The position numbers and the translations under genes were made by a program. Below, piece after piece: positions 25,496 to 38,421 of a DNA stretch of 64,000 bases (its first letter is position 1; each line of letters starts with the position of its first letter). The DNA is from Rhabditophanes sp. KR3021 (lineage: Eukaryota; Nematoda; Chromadorea; Rhabditida; Alloionematidae), in contig CAUJLY010000006.1 of NCBI GenBank assembly GCA_963281155.1, forward strand, positions 5,332,001 through 5,396,000, given 5' to 3'. The notes beneath the pieces are model-generated. The model searched no databases. It was not told the origin of the DNA and was given only the letters and a program-made list of their open reading frames with translations.

Positions 25496-26140
25496 TCATG
25501 GAAGGGCCATGACTGCAACAAAAACGACTGTAAACCCGCATTCTACGTCTTTCATGCTTTCAAATGATCTTTTCTTGTGATACTTGTGTCACCAAACAGT
25601 AAGATACAAAACAATTGTATCATGCATGCAATCATGGAATATGTCAATCTTTTTGAAGTAAAATTCAGAATCATCCGTTATATCTGCTGTCAACTTTTCC
25701 AGATAAAGATCACGATATTGAAGAAGCGATGTTTTGAGTTGAGTATTTGACGGATACTGCCAAATCTATTGGTGACGCAAGTTTGTTAAAAAAGTTCATC
25801 TAATAGAACAAATGTTGATTCCATCAATCTTCCAGCTACGAGATGTACAATGACCTTTTCGGTTAGTCTGTTTCGACTTAATTCAAGTGCAAATTTTGTT
25901 AGAAGATATGCACTTTCGTAATATCCAGAGTGGACACTTTTATCCATAAGTTTCGTAGAGTAATTAGTTGACGTGCTACTGACTCTTTTGATTGCAATAA
26001 TGGTTAATTTACTTACAGTTTCCAAACAGACTTGTGATGTTCAACTAGCGTCAGCATATGTCTTGTAGTTTGAAAATGCTAAATGTTTTAAATTTTCTTT
26101 TAGATCATCCCCCATTGCGATAAGAAGTACTTCTCGGTTC
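25496..26140 (-). pseudogene. COG8: COG8 pseudogene (conserved oligomeric Golgi complex subunit 8)
   Basis: Read on the minus strand from an acceptor at 26141 (TTTTTTAG), fragments appear in COG8 order: LKHLAFSNYKTY (family: LAFxNYKTF), then LMDKSVHSGYYESAYLL (family: LMDTCVRNGYYDEAL), LMESTFVLLDELF, LASPIDLAVSVKY, and LLQYRDLYLEK with ITDDSEFYFKK. They are broken by in-frame stops (TGA soon after the NYKTY segment, TGA after YLTVW, TGA near 25497), a +1 in the T6 run at about 25793, another shift near 25720, and loss of the region between the first two fragments. The intact protein tethers vesicles at the Golgi. Splice-like signals at the upstream edge suggest a decayed gene copy, not a processed cDNA. 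Confidence 0.6.
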
Positions 26141-27857
26141 CTAAAAAAGTAATTATAAGATATTGGATTTAAAACATACTCAATCCGCACAATTCCATTT
26201 TTGGTAGCTTTCCTTTTGTGAATTTGATTGTATATTACTTTAATAGTATATGCTTCGAAATATACTTGTTGATATTCAAAATTTTAGAACAAAAGAAATA
26301 TAATCAAGCAAAGTGTGATGCGTAATAATATTGCAAACAAATACTATCTTGACATGATAAATTTTGGAAGGAAGCGACTTTGCAAATTTGAATTTCAAAT
26401 ATTAAAATATCTAACTCACCATAAAATGGTTAAATCAGTAAACCTGTGTTAGATTTATTCACAATATCGTATTAAATTTTAAATAATTAAAATTATGAAA
26501 TATATTTGAGCTCCGGCAATATGGGAGTAGTAGTGCCGTGAAAAGGAAGGGTGCTGTTAGAGTGAATTTTTTTCAAAATTGTAAAAAATACAAAAGTTTA
26601 TTTCTCTAAAACTTTAACTCGTTGAAAAGAGAGTGGATTATTAAGGAGATACAAAGGATAAAAACAAAGGCGGCATTCGTCAAATTGAAGGGATTTCTAA
26701 AAGCACCGAAAGGGACTTTTGAGTTCAATATTTCATTGGTTATTTTAAATAATATCAGTTTTAATATTTTTAATTTATAATCGCAAATAATTATTCTTTA
26801 ATAAGTGTATTGTGGCAAGGTCGTATATTTGGCTAGTCTTTCAAAATTTGGATAGTAGTAATTCATTATTCGAAGCAGTAATACTATGTCCAAAAATGTT
26901 TGAAGCTTTAGAAAAACAAGAAAGTATTACGAAAGTTACAAAGTAATTTGAAAGAATATATTAGTATCGGCCAAATCAGAGATGAAAAGGCAATATGAAT
27001 AAAGCATTTGGGTTAGAATATGCCGACACTATCATTTTAAATGGTTTTCCTGAACCACAAACTGCTTTTGAAAGTATGTAACTTTTTAATACTAATTACA
27101 AAATTGATCAATTATTGTTTTGTATTTAGGTCGGAGCTATAGTTATTATAATCCAAAATTTAGATAGTAAATTAGAGTTTAAATGATTTAAAAGTATATT
27201 TCTCAACAAAGGAAAAAATATTGTCTATAAAGAAATTTTATAATATATTCATTTATTTATATGTGTAAATATATTTTATTCTTATTAATTATTCTTTGTA
27301 TAAACATATTTTATGTTTATTTAGATTCTTTATTATATCTATGATTCGTAAGTGCTAGCGGAAGCGCGTTAACGCGGCTTTACGCTAATTTTGAAATATA
27401 TAAGAAGAATTGGATGTTTAAAAATGATTTTTATATCAGTAAAATTTAAAGATTAGAACATAATAATGTGCTTCACCGGAAATGAAACTGTTTAAAATAA
27501 CGAAATGTTTACCATTTTATTTAGGCAAACCAATACAAATTGTAAAAAAAGTTTTTACTAAAATTAATACTAGGTGCATTATTTTTCACTATCAAAATAT
27601 AGCGGTATTTTTACAAAACAAAAAGAATGTCTTTTTTAATAATTTGTTGAAACAGTGACATTTCTTGATCTTGCATAATAAACGAGACAAGGCTTGAAGA
27701 TTGTACTAAAATAAGAAGTGTACATTGTTAATAAACATGCTTTCTATTGACAGAGCATACAAAATGGCAGAAATTTGGGAAGAAACAAACTTGATATGAA
27801 TCAGTTTTATAATTGACTTGTGAAAGTTTTGTAATTTTTCTTTGATTATTAGTTTCT
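26141..27857. other. No gene seen; contains a GC-rich palindrome
   Basis: AT-rich spacer. A few stretches at 26520-26720 and 26880-27010 have slightly higher GC but no sustained frame or recognisable motif. The near-palindrome at 27356-27387 is listed separately. The right edge holds the 3' UTR of the ENPP6-like gene. Confidence 0.5.
27356..27387. repeat. GC-rich near-palindrome in AT-rich DNA
   Basis: TAGCG and CGCTA flank a perfect 12-bp palindrome, CGCGTTAACGCG (27365-27376), with imperfect arms between (GAAG against GCTTTA). It could fold into a hairpin and stands out sharply from its surroundings. It may be the remnant of a foldback or transposon end. Confidence 0.5.
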
Positions 27858-29431
27858 TCACAAAAAATATAAAATGGACATGCACACGATGGCCATGACG
27901 GATGATGGAATAGCTAGTGAAGATGATGCTGGGTATGTTGGATTCCGACTTGACTTGCTCTCCCAATCATCTGATAACAATTCTTGCACATTGCCCCAGC
28001 TTCCATTAATTGGATGGGGTGCAGTTAAGCCAAGTACTCCGAGCATTAGGGGATATACATCAACTAAGTCAATTGGCTGAGATTGATAATTTGTTTTGAA
28101 CGCGGGTCCTCTAGCCATAAAAATGCCAAGCATATCCGTAGATTCATTATCCCACCCCGAAATTTGTTTGAGTTCACGTCCCATTGCTTCAGAAACATCA
28201 GTTGTTGGAATTTGACGCTGTAAATTTTTTGCATAATTATTCCACATGAAGTAAAACTTACTGTTAATAATATTGTCCCTGGCCTAGTAATGATCACAAT
28301 TGGAGCCATATGCCTTCCATTTTTCCAGTGATATTTGTCTGGAACTTCGTTTTGTCTGTAAACTTTGACCAGGGGTTGCTCGTCACCTTCATAATCACCC
28401 ATTGGAGCCCACTGATCGCATACTCTTAACTCAAAAAAGACGGTATCTTCTTCACCTTCTTGGGGATAAATAAGCATCATTGACAATGAATTTACAACTC
28501 TCTTTACTCTTGAAAAATCTTCCAAACATTCATCCAAATAATACTGTTCTTCCTCATCAAATTTCAGTAGACCATGCCCTGACATAACAATCAAGTTTGT
28601 TGTTGAAAATAAATCTTCAGCTTCCATCTCCTCCTGCAATTTTCTAATAGTAACGTCAGCATTGGAAATGGCATTATGAAGTTGAGGAGTATCCTCTCCA
28701 AATTGTTGTAAAGCATTGGATACAGCATCTAATCTCATTAAGACTAACTAAAACAATTTAATAAGCAGTCATTGAATGTAAAAGTTTAATGATAGATCTA
28801 ACTTACTTGTTGTTTGTAGGTTTGATATTTTTTGATGTGTTTTATGACACCTGGTACATGTTGTAAAAGATTGATGGTTTGTTTCTTTTTGTAACTGTGC
28901 CTAACTGACTTGTTTACACGAACAATTAAATCGTTGTGTGCTCGCTGAAAAAGTAGTTTATAAAACAAAATTATCATTAAAACATACGTGGCACGTTGAA
29001 AAGAAGTAACAATGAACGTCCATATTCTTTTTACCAGCGGTATACCAAATAGGATCGGGTTCATCAACAAACCACCTGTAATCGGTATCATTTTCTCCTT
29101 CATCTCTTTGAAATAACATTTCGTTTTCTTGATCAAACATAAAATCAGAAGACATGTGATGATTTTCAGAGTACAAACCAGTGGCCAAGGATGCCCAAGT
29201 TGGGTAAGACCACGTTGGAAATATTGGTTTTAAGTATTCAGCCTGAACCCCATTTGATAACAAGTTTTGAAAGCCATACGACAGTTTTGCTGAAGTTTTA
29301 TTAAATAAATTAGATCCATAACCATCTATTAATAAAACAATCAGATTTTGGCCAACATTTTCCTGCTTAGGCAATGAATGGACAGTATTAAAAAATAGTC
29401 CCAGTATTAAGACTTTTATAAAGAACACCAT
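27858..29431 (-). CDS. ENPP6-like GPI-anchored ectophosphodiesterase homologue, probably inactive
   Basis: Four exons: 29431-28988, 28944-28807, 28747-28262 and 28217-27858, giving 475 residues; all joins are phase 0. There is an N-terminal signal peptide (LILGLFFNTVHS) and a hydrophobic C-terminus (SSVMAIVCMSILYFL) typical of a GPI-attachment signal. The fold is alkaline-phosphatase-like, as in the ENPP family: LIDGYG (metal Asp), PTWSYPTW (Ser nucleophile, ENPP6 style), SGWDNESTDM-GIF, GPAFK, VDVYPLM and NGSW follow ENPP6 closely. Human ENPP6 cleaves glycerophosphocholine and related choline phosphodiesters at the cell surface. Several expected metal ligands are changed here: SDHG is SGHG, GHHYGP has no His, and HGYDN is SGWDN. 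Frame and splice sites are clean, so this looks like a maintained pseudoenzyme, not a decayed gene. Confidence 0.8.
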
Positions 29432-32400
29432 TTTAATTTGCCTGTAATAATAATTTAAATTAGTTGAAAATGTAATTACGTAGATGATAATATTTTATGT
29501 AACAGTATTAATTCATTCATAATATAAATCGTAAATACTAATTCAGATAATTCTAAAAATACCACTAGCAATTATATGTGCTGAACTTTTAAATATATTA
29601 CAACATTTAAAATTTTCAAGATATATGTATATTTTTGTGGTAATTTGAGCTTAACTTATATATTGTTACTAACAAATACTAATAGTCTGCGAGTATAGTG
29701 GTGGTGTTAATGAACCTGGTCTGATTTTCTCTACTAATCAGCAGTGATGGCATCGGTAATAGCAATATAAAACATTAAACAGTTATTAAAACAAAAACTT
29801 AAAGAGCGGCTTGTTTCAGATTAGTTGACAAATTTCAAGGGTTATAGGACTGTGGTGGTGTATTAAAGACATAAATAAGCAAGCAACTCATCAAGCAAGA
29901 CACTATTTAACCGATTTAAATATTACCGGACATTGTTAAAAGCAACAAAATGCTAATCATCGAATAATAAACTTTCGCGGCCCCATAAGCACTAACATTA
30001 ATTTAATTAAATGAGTTATAGTTTGAACTACGCATTTAATCAAAGCACGATTTGGACTTTAAAAATTCATCCACTAATGATTGCGTTCAGCTAACTCATC
30101 CATTTAAATTTTAAAGATGTAACCAACCAAATACATAAAACTTAAACAATTGCTAACAACTAAAAGATATAGCTAATCAAGTATATGGTGACAGTTTCTG
30201 AATAAAATATCACTGGCAAACAAATAACAAATGTTGATAAAATAATGAAAGCTCAGTTGATTTTTTGAAACATGTTGCTACTATGAATAATGGTAATTAT
30301 ATTTTTCAAGCAATAAATATCCTCCTATTAATACAGATGCTAACATTTAAAAAACAACGACATTATATACTTTTATTTTTTAAATAAAATATCTTGTAAC
30401 CGTTATCAGTAACATTATCACTTAAATATCAACATGGCACATTTTTTGATTTAGTAATAACTTTTTAGAAAATGTATTTAGCTTATTTACGCCATTAATC
30501 TTGCACAAATTGAATAAAGTTTTCACAATCTATATAGTTTGATAATAAAAATAACTTCTGCAGACATAAATCATTTTGGAGGTTGTTATAAAAAATGAGA
30601 TAATAATCATTTGCTAATATTACTTTTATTATACATGAAAAAACTTTTAAAAAACATCATATGAAGAAATGTAATTTAATATTAGCTGGTGCGATCAAGA
30701 CAAATTATAAAACATACTAGTAGCATAAATATCTTTAAGATCGAAGAAACATGAGGATAACAATTTAAAATATCATTATATTTATTAAATAGATTGTTCA
30801 TCTATATCTCTACTAAATAAAAGTACCTGACAATAAAATATTTAGGAAGAGAAAATGAGGATGTATAAAGAAATAAGTAAATAATATACTAAACATATCT
30901 CCGCTAGACACTCTTTACTAATAACTGGCAATTGAATGGGAGATTTCACATAATGTGCCGTCCCAATTTTAAAAAATAATTGAAAACATTTAAATAATGA
31001 GCTCACGTTTTTGAAGAAGTAATGTAAGGTGTTATTAATAGACGATTGTTGTATGTTTGCCAGTGTGTATGATTTTTATATATAACACTTTACTTCATTT
31101 TCTTACTCCAACAACAATCAAGCCAATTTAAATTGTTTGGTGATTGATGACTTTAGGATGGCATAATGTCGAGATCACAAACAGCCATATATCTGTTGTT
31201 TCAATATATAGATAAATATAATGCATTGTTTTATAATAAATAATTGACTTCTTCATAAAAGTGGAAAGCAAAAACAATTATTTAAAATATATTAACGCTA
31301 CATATGTTCAAAAAGATATCGTGCTTTACAATACATGATATTCACATACATATGGTCCATAATATAATTACAACATGGATGTTTTTCATAATTTGTGCAC
31401 TTCAGTTGATATTACAAAAGAATTTTTATCTTTGATTTATTTTATTTAATCATATTGAATATGACCAAATTTAATTATTTGGTTTATTTTGATTAATATA
31501 TACAAATATATAATCTAGTTATTGTTTTAATTATGTCTGTATATACAAATGGCACACTTGTTAAATGAATTGAAAGTTTCCTTTATGTCCTTGCAAATAA
31601 ATACAGTACAACATTAATTTTAAGACAAAAAATGCATAATTAGAAAATAACTAATGAAGTGAAAGTCTCAAATATGCATTGGTGAAAATTGAGGAATAAT
31701 AACGTACCTATACTTAAAAGAACTGATAATCAGCCTTTGATGTTTAAGATTGAAAAGATAATTATTTCCAATATACCGACATTACTTTTTTTAGCAAGAA
31801 GAAACTGTGTTTCCATGCATAAAAAATAATGTATTCCTTTTGATTGTGTAATATTCTTTAAAAGCAAGCAAACTACTTTAATATTATTTGAACAAACTTT
31901 TTCAACCAGATTCATTTTGTCTTAATTATAAGTTACTAACAAAAAAATTACAAGTTTATCGAGAAGATGGTATTTGGACTACCGGCAAAAATAATTTAAA
32001 TCATCTTTTTCATTCAATCCCTTTGACGGGACCAAAATTTAATATTGTATTGAAAACATTTAAGATTTGTGTTTTATAAGAAAATATTGAGACAAGCAAT
32101 TTTGGTTGGTCGCGCATTTACTTGGCAATAATATGAATACTAAGAATAATTATTAGAGTTTCGTTTAAAGACTCTAAAAGTATATTTTGTTATTTTTTGA
32201 CGAGTTTATTATATTTATTTGGCGAAAATGCCACCACGTGTCCTCCTGTATAATGTATATTTATACATCTATATAAAGTTGAGCACTGCCTTTTGTTAGG
32301 GGTATTCTGGAATATTAAACAATAACAATACATAAGTCCTTTTTGATACATTGCTCACTTGTATAAGTCTGTCCGCTTTGACTTATGAGTATTTTTAGAC

Positions 32401-34232
32401 TTCTAAAACTATTCTGAGCTAAATGAAATCAGCAATACTTGCAGAGGAGAAGTGCTTTATCATTTAAAGTCATGACCACCATTCTAAATTTTGTACTTTA
32501 TCAGATTATTTATTTATAAATAACACCAATACATAAATGATTTCTTTGTTACATCACTTATTCTCAAATCATTTATCTATCTTCTTTTCTATCCTTTTTT
32601 AACTATGGATATTTAACTATTTAAACAACTGTGTACATGAAAATAATAGCATTTATACCCAGTAAAAATGAAAAATTATATAAAAGACTTTGAGTTGTAG
32701 TGGAATCTATAAATGTATATTTATTATTGCTTAGTGATATATTAGTGGTGATGGATACAGCTAAATTGCTGTTTTGTATGGCATCAACTTATGGGTAGGA
32801 ATAATCTTTTTGACTTTTACTACGTCAGTTCCAAATAACCTCAAAAACTTGCTGAAGATGATTTTTAGATAAGGATTTTAAAAGAGTGTCTTTTTGAGTT
32901 CACGTCACTTTCCATTTTTGACTATTAGCGATAAAGTTTGAAAAGCCTCAAGTAATATACAGAAATTTCAAAACTTATCATGTTATACTATTTGGATTAC
33001 TAAAAGCCAATGCTATTAACATCATACACCTATAAAAAGCTTTTTAACCAAACCTCATGTTGCGAATATGACTTTTCCTTCTTACTATTTTATTCCTTTG
33101 CATTATAATTAACTTAAATTAATACTTAACGACTCTACAATTACAATCTTTCTTCGAACCTTCAATATAACCCATGTACGATGAGTCTTACTTAATGGAG
33201 ATAACATTGGCACACCACGTTCATTTAGCTATGTTTTATTTAGCCGTAATATTGAAGTACCAAATAATTTGAAATCCTCACATACTCTTTAAATAGTATA
33301 TCTAAATACTGACTACTACATTTCCTTCTTCATCTCACGCATAAATTTTTATATGAGGCTCTTATCAAAATTCACTATTTTTTGTTTATATTTACAGAAA
33401 GTTGGTTAATGTACACACAGCTTAACATATTGGAATAATTGGTCTATCTAGCAAAGCCACCTGCATGCTTACATTCAATTTTGAAAGAACAAATATAACT
33501 ACAAGAAGTATATTTTGGACAATTAAGCTGTTTCAACAAATTCAAGATGTCTGGATTTAGGTTAGTTTCAGTTTTACTTTTCAATCGAATATTTGATAAG
33601 AAAATGCTTTGTATTAATGATGTTAAATAACAAAAAATCCTTTTACAAATGGTGGTTGTTTATGATTTAAGAAAATTATCAAATTCTTTGAAAAACAAAT
33701 GAGACGTTATTTTCATTTAAATAATACAGTAGATATGCTTATTCATAGCATTTATTAATATTTAAATGATTTATTCTTAAATAAAGATGCAATAGCTAAT
33801 TATTTATAAACGTTAAATTTATTTATTTGAGAAATATTTTCACTCTCTGAAGTTTATGCATCTGCTTTTCGATTTATATCATTATGTAGACATAATAACA
33901 AGTTTACGGCATATGTATGCTTAATATAATGTTAATTAGAATACATGTGGAAAAATAAGTTTATTGTAAGAATAGTAGTTTAAGATTAAGAGATAAAATA
34001 ATTTTATTTGTTTGCTGTTTGAGTAATTGTATTCCGATAAAATACTTTGATTGTGACAAAATAACTAAACTGCGATAAAATAATTAAATTGTAATAAAAT
34101 AATTACATCGTTCTTAGTGCTTAAAAGAAGAAGCACCAATAAATAGTCTTATTAAAATAACACTTTACTATTAATATCAAAATACATTTCAGTAATATCA
34201 AAACATCAATAACAAATTCAGTTAGAAGTATT
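29432..34232. other. No gene seen over 4.8 kb
   Basis: Very AT-rich. The left edge holds the promoter of the ENPP6-like gene. Frames such as that at 31888-32079 are short and have no domain or splice support. Near 34196 a CAG acceptor precedes the small gene at 34233, so its 5' UTR exon probably lies somewhere in this stretch. Confidence 0.5.
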
Positions 34233-34490
34233 ATGAAGCGAAAAAAACCATCTACAGATTTAGGGGAAGATAAAATTCCTTCATTGGACATTCACTCATC
34301 AGATGCGTCAAGATCAAAATTCTTTTTTTGGATGTCTAAAAGGCCAAGAACTAACTCACCACCATCATCTGCTAACTCAACTTTCACTGTTCATTCGCCT
34401 GATTCAAGTAAAAGTGTATACTTCGAAGATTCCATTTCATGGCCATTCATTGATGACGATGACAATAATTACGAGCCCATGATGTCATAA
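34233..34490 (+). CDS. Hypothetical 85-residue Ser-rich acidic-tailed protein
   Basis: A single coding exon just downstream of an acceptor-like CATTTCAG (ends at 34192). The composition is unlike the local AT noise: a basic start (MKRKK), Ser/Pro/Asp-rich middle (RPRTNSPPSSANS) and an acidic end (DDDDNNYEPMMS). KKPS, SKRPR and SPDSS could be phosphorylation or nuclear-localisation sequences. There is no signal peptide, so it is not obviously a neuropeptide despite the SKFFFWMSKRP stretch. I do not recognise the family. It lies about 730 bp upstream of the allatostatin-C-like gene on the same strand; a relationship cannot be shown. Confidence 0.4.
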   Translation: MKRKKPSTDLGEDKIPSLDIHSSDASRSKFFFWMSKRPRTNSPPSSANSTFTVHSPDSSKSVYFEDSISWPFIDDDDNNYEPMMS

Positions 34491-35553
<1,063 letters not shown>

Positions 35554-36412
35554 CTAAAGAGCTTTTTCATAACATTCATTTTTTTGGCAAATTTACATTC
35601 TTTTGACAAGTATGACAAGTACTATGAATATTCTTAAATTTTGTTTGTTCAAATGTTTCCCAACTTGATGCAATAAATTTTTGATTTAATACATTTGAAC
35701 TTCACTATTTAACTTAAATTATTTTGGGTTCACATTAAAATAAAAACAACCTTAAATGTATGATAAGTTATATTTGGTATTATATGACATCATTCATTAC
35801 TAATATTTCAGTTCGAGTATTTTACAAAACAATAAGTGGAGTTTGTTAATTTTATACATATTCAATTAGAGGTATACATCCTAGAACAATCTATGGCAGA
35901 AAAGTAATTTAATACAAAGGAGGTTAATTTTTTGTTTGCCTTCATTAAATATTACCACCAAATATATTTATTTCAATTGAAACCTTTTAACAAATAGTCT
36001 TATTTTCAATTTATTTGTAAATCCTATTTCCTTTTTCCCGCATTACAAATCACTTTATCACATTTTTAATACTTTTTGTCAATGATACCAACCAAAAGAT
36101 GCAAAAAATTGGTAATTTGTAATTGTTCATTAAAAATCCTTTTCACCAATTTTACACACCATTTTCTCATACACAAAAAGCTTTCTCATAAAGTAAGCAC
36201 ATATACCCATCTTTAAATCATGGATTCCCTTAAACATTTACTCTGTACTATCCCAATCATTCCTTCTTCTTTTGCCTAACTCATATCTTCTTTGTTTCAT
36301 TTAAGTACTCACACTCCAAACCCACATTCTAATCCTGTATCATTATACATTTATTATTGCACATTTTTAGGTACCTTAAACCCGCTATATATAAGAATTT
36401 TCTTATTAAATC
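35554..36412. other. Spacer before tryptophan hydroxylase
   Basis: AT-rich. AATAAA occurs at about 35671-35676 and could end the peptide transcript. The right side should contain the promoter of the hydroxylase gene; TATATATAAG at 36386-36395, 18 bp before the ATG, is too close to serve as its TATA box unless the start site differs. Confidence 0.4.
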
Positions 36413-38421
36413 ATGGCATCGGGAATGAAGTTTCACTATTACAAACAAAAGTCTACGACAGTAGCCCCTGAGCCGGCTGAAATGTAAGTTTTGTGTGTGT
36501 ATTTGTAATGAGGTTAAAAAAAATTGACTGACTTGATAATATGATTTATAATTATATATTTTATTTAGGAGTCCTAAGCAGCGTGTAAATGAATTCAAGA
36601 TGCGATTCCGACGAAGTGGAAGTATTGGTATGCCATTTGTCCCTGAGGGAACTATGAAGACCGCTAAAAGAGAGATGTCTCTTGATGAGTGTCATGAAGA
36701 AGGTCTTCAAGCTTTGACAGTTATCATCAAATCAACTAGGAGTGCCATGACATTATCTAGCATGATGGCTGATATACCGGTATGATAAGTCTTTCTATTT
36801 TAAAATATTATAAAATTATTTTCTTTAGAAAAATACAACTGTCAAACACATTGAGTCAAGGGATCCTCAGTCAGGAGACCCGACTGAAATTGAAGTTTTC
36901 CTAGAACTCGAACTTGATGAGTTCACTTCACCGGCTGAAGTTTTGGATGAAATTCGCAGTCACGGTCTGACAGTTGACGAAATTGCTAGAACCATCAATC
37001 CAAAAGGAGCAACTGAAATTAAAGACCCAGGTACTTCTGATGCTCTCAGTGGTTCACAGTGGTTTCCCAAAACTATTTATGACTTAGACATATGTTGTAA
37101 ACGTGTCATAATGTATGGTGCAGGGTTAGATGCAGACCATCCTGGATTCAAAGATCAGGAATACAGAGCACGCCGTATGATGTTTGCTGATGTTGCTTTA
37201 AATTATAAACAGTACGTTTGCTTATACAAATATATGCATAAAATTGAACAAGTATATTGTTACATTGAGAAAATAATTATATAGACACATTCAATAATGA
37301 ATTTTTAAATTTATACTTTCTCCTAATTTTTAATATTTTTAGAGGAGAATTGATACCACGCATTGAGTATACCGAGTCGGAAAAGAAAACATGGTAAAGT
37401 ATTTATCGTTAAGTATATAATTTAATATGCAAAAGTATTATAGGGCTATTATTTATATAAAGCTACGTGAGCTTCACAAAAAATATGCTTGCAAAGAATT
37501 TTTGGACAATTTCGAATTGCTAGAAAGACATTGTGGTTATTCTGAGCATAATATACCACAACTTCAGGACATAAATGATTTTTTAAAATGTAAGATGAAT
37601 GATAAGAAACAATGTAATTCATTGATTTTTAGCAAAAACTGGATTTAGAGTCCGTCCAGTTGCTGGATATCTTAGTGCAAGAGATTTTCTTGCTGGATTA
37701 GCTTTTCGCGTCTTTAATTGTACCCAATATGTCCGTCACAATGCTGATCCATTTTATACTCCCGAACCTGATACAGTTCATGAGTTGATGGGACATATGG
37801 CCTTGTTCGCTGATCCAAATTTCGCCCAATTCTCCCAAGAAATTGGATTAGCATCACTGGGTGCTTCTGAATCAGACCTATCATCACTAGCAACATTGTA
37901 CTTCTTTTCAATCGAATTTGGTATGTGTGGATGCTACTCTTCTGACCCAGAAGAAAACGCAGACTATACCGATAACGATAGCAGCAAGCCGTGGGAGTCT
38001 AAAAATAGAGAACGTACTTTAAAAGTTTATGGTGCAGGTTTACTCTCTAGTGCTGGGGAATTAACTCATGCTGTCAGCAAAGAGGCCAACATTTTACGAT
38101 TTGATCCTGACAGAGTCGTTAAACAGGAATGTATGATCACATGCTTCCAAAAAGCATATTTCTATACTAAAGATTTTGAAGAGGCACAACAGAAACTTAG
38201 GTAACGATATCATCAATAATAATCTAAATTTTATGACCAAAAATAAATTGCGTTGTTACAGAATGTTCACAAACAACATGAACAGACCATTTGTTATACG
38301 CTATAATGCGTATACTGAATCAGTCGAAGTTCTTAACAATCATCGTTCATTGACACTCGCAATCAACCAGTTACGATCGGACATTAATCTGCTGGCTGGA
38401 GCTTTACATTTTATTTTGTAA
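36413..38421 (+). CDS. Trh: Tryptophan hydroxylase (serotonin biosynthesis)
   Basis: Seven exons: 36413-36483, 36569-36779, 36829-37211, 37343-37393, 37444-37589, 37633-38200 and 38262-38421, giving 529 residues with consistent phases. An N-terminal regulatory region (ACT-like, AGFEEL-type segment diverged) precedes the biopterin-dependent catalytic domain. Iron ligands are present: HELMGH and the Glu of FFSIEFG. TPEPD and [14 protein letters not shown] are conserved. Choice among the hydroxylases: [45 protein letters not shown] and the C-terminal [10 protein letters not shown] fit tryptophan hydroxylase better than phenylalanine or tyrosine hydroxylase. It converts Trp to 5-hydroxytryptophan using tetrahydrobiopterin and oxygen, the first step to serotonin. 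Odd: about 25 extra acidic/polar residues follow EFGMC, where vertebrate enzymes have only about five residues before the VFGAGLL segment. Confidence 0.92.

Noticed and set aside
31730..32079. Overlapping 61-63 residue frames on both strands
   Set aside because: No domain, splice support or composition different from AT-rich background.
37917..38031. An intron inside the tryptophan hydroxylase exon (GTATGT after GAATTTG) instead of an insertion
   Set aside because: The GT lies inside the conserved EFGxC motif; splicing there would delete conserved residues, and no acceptor restores the family sequence.
36413..38421. Tyrosine or phenylalanine hydroxylase
   Set aside because: HELMGH and TPEPD are shared by all three enzymes, but [35 protein letters not shown] and [10 protein letters not shown] match tryptophan hydroxylase better.
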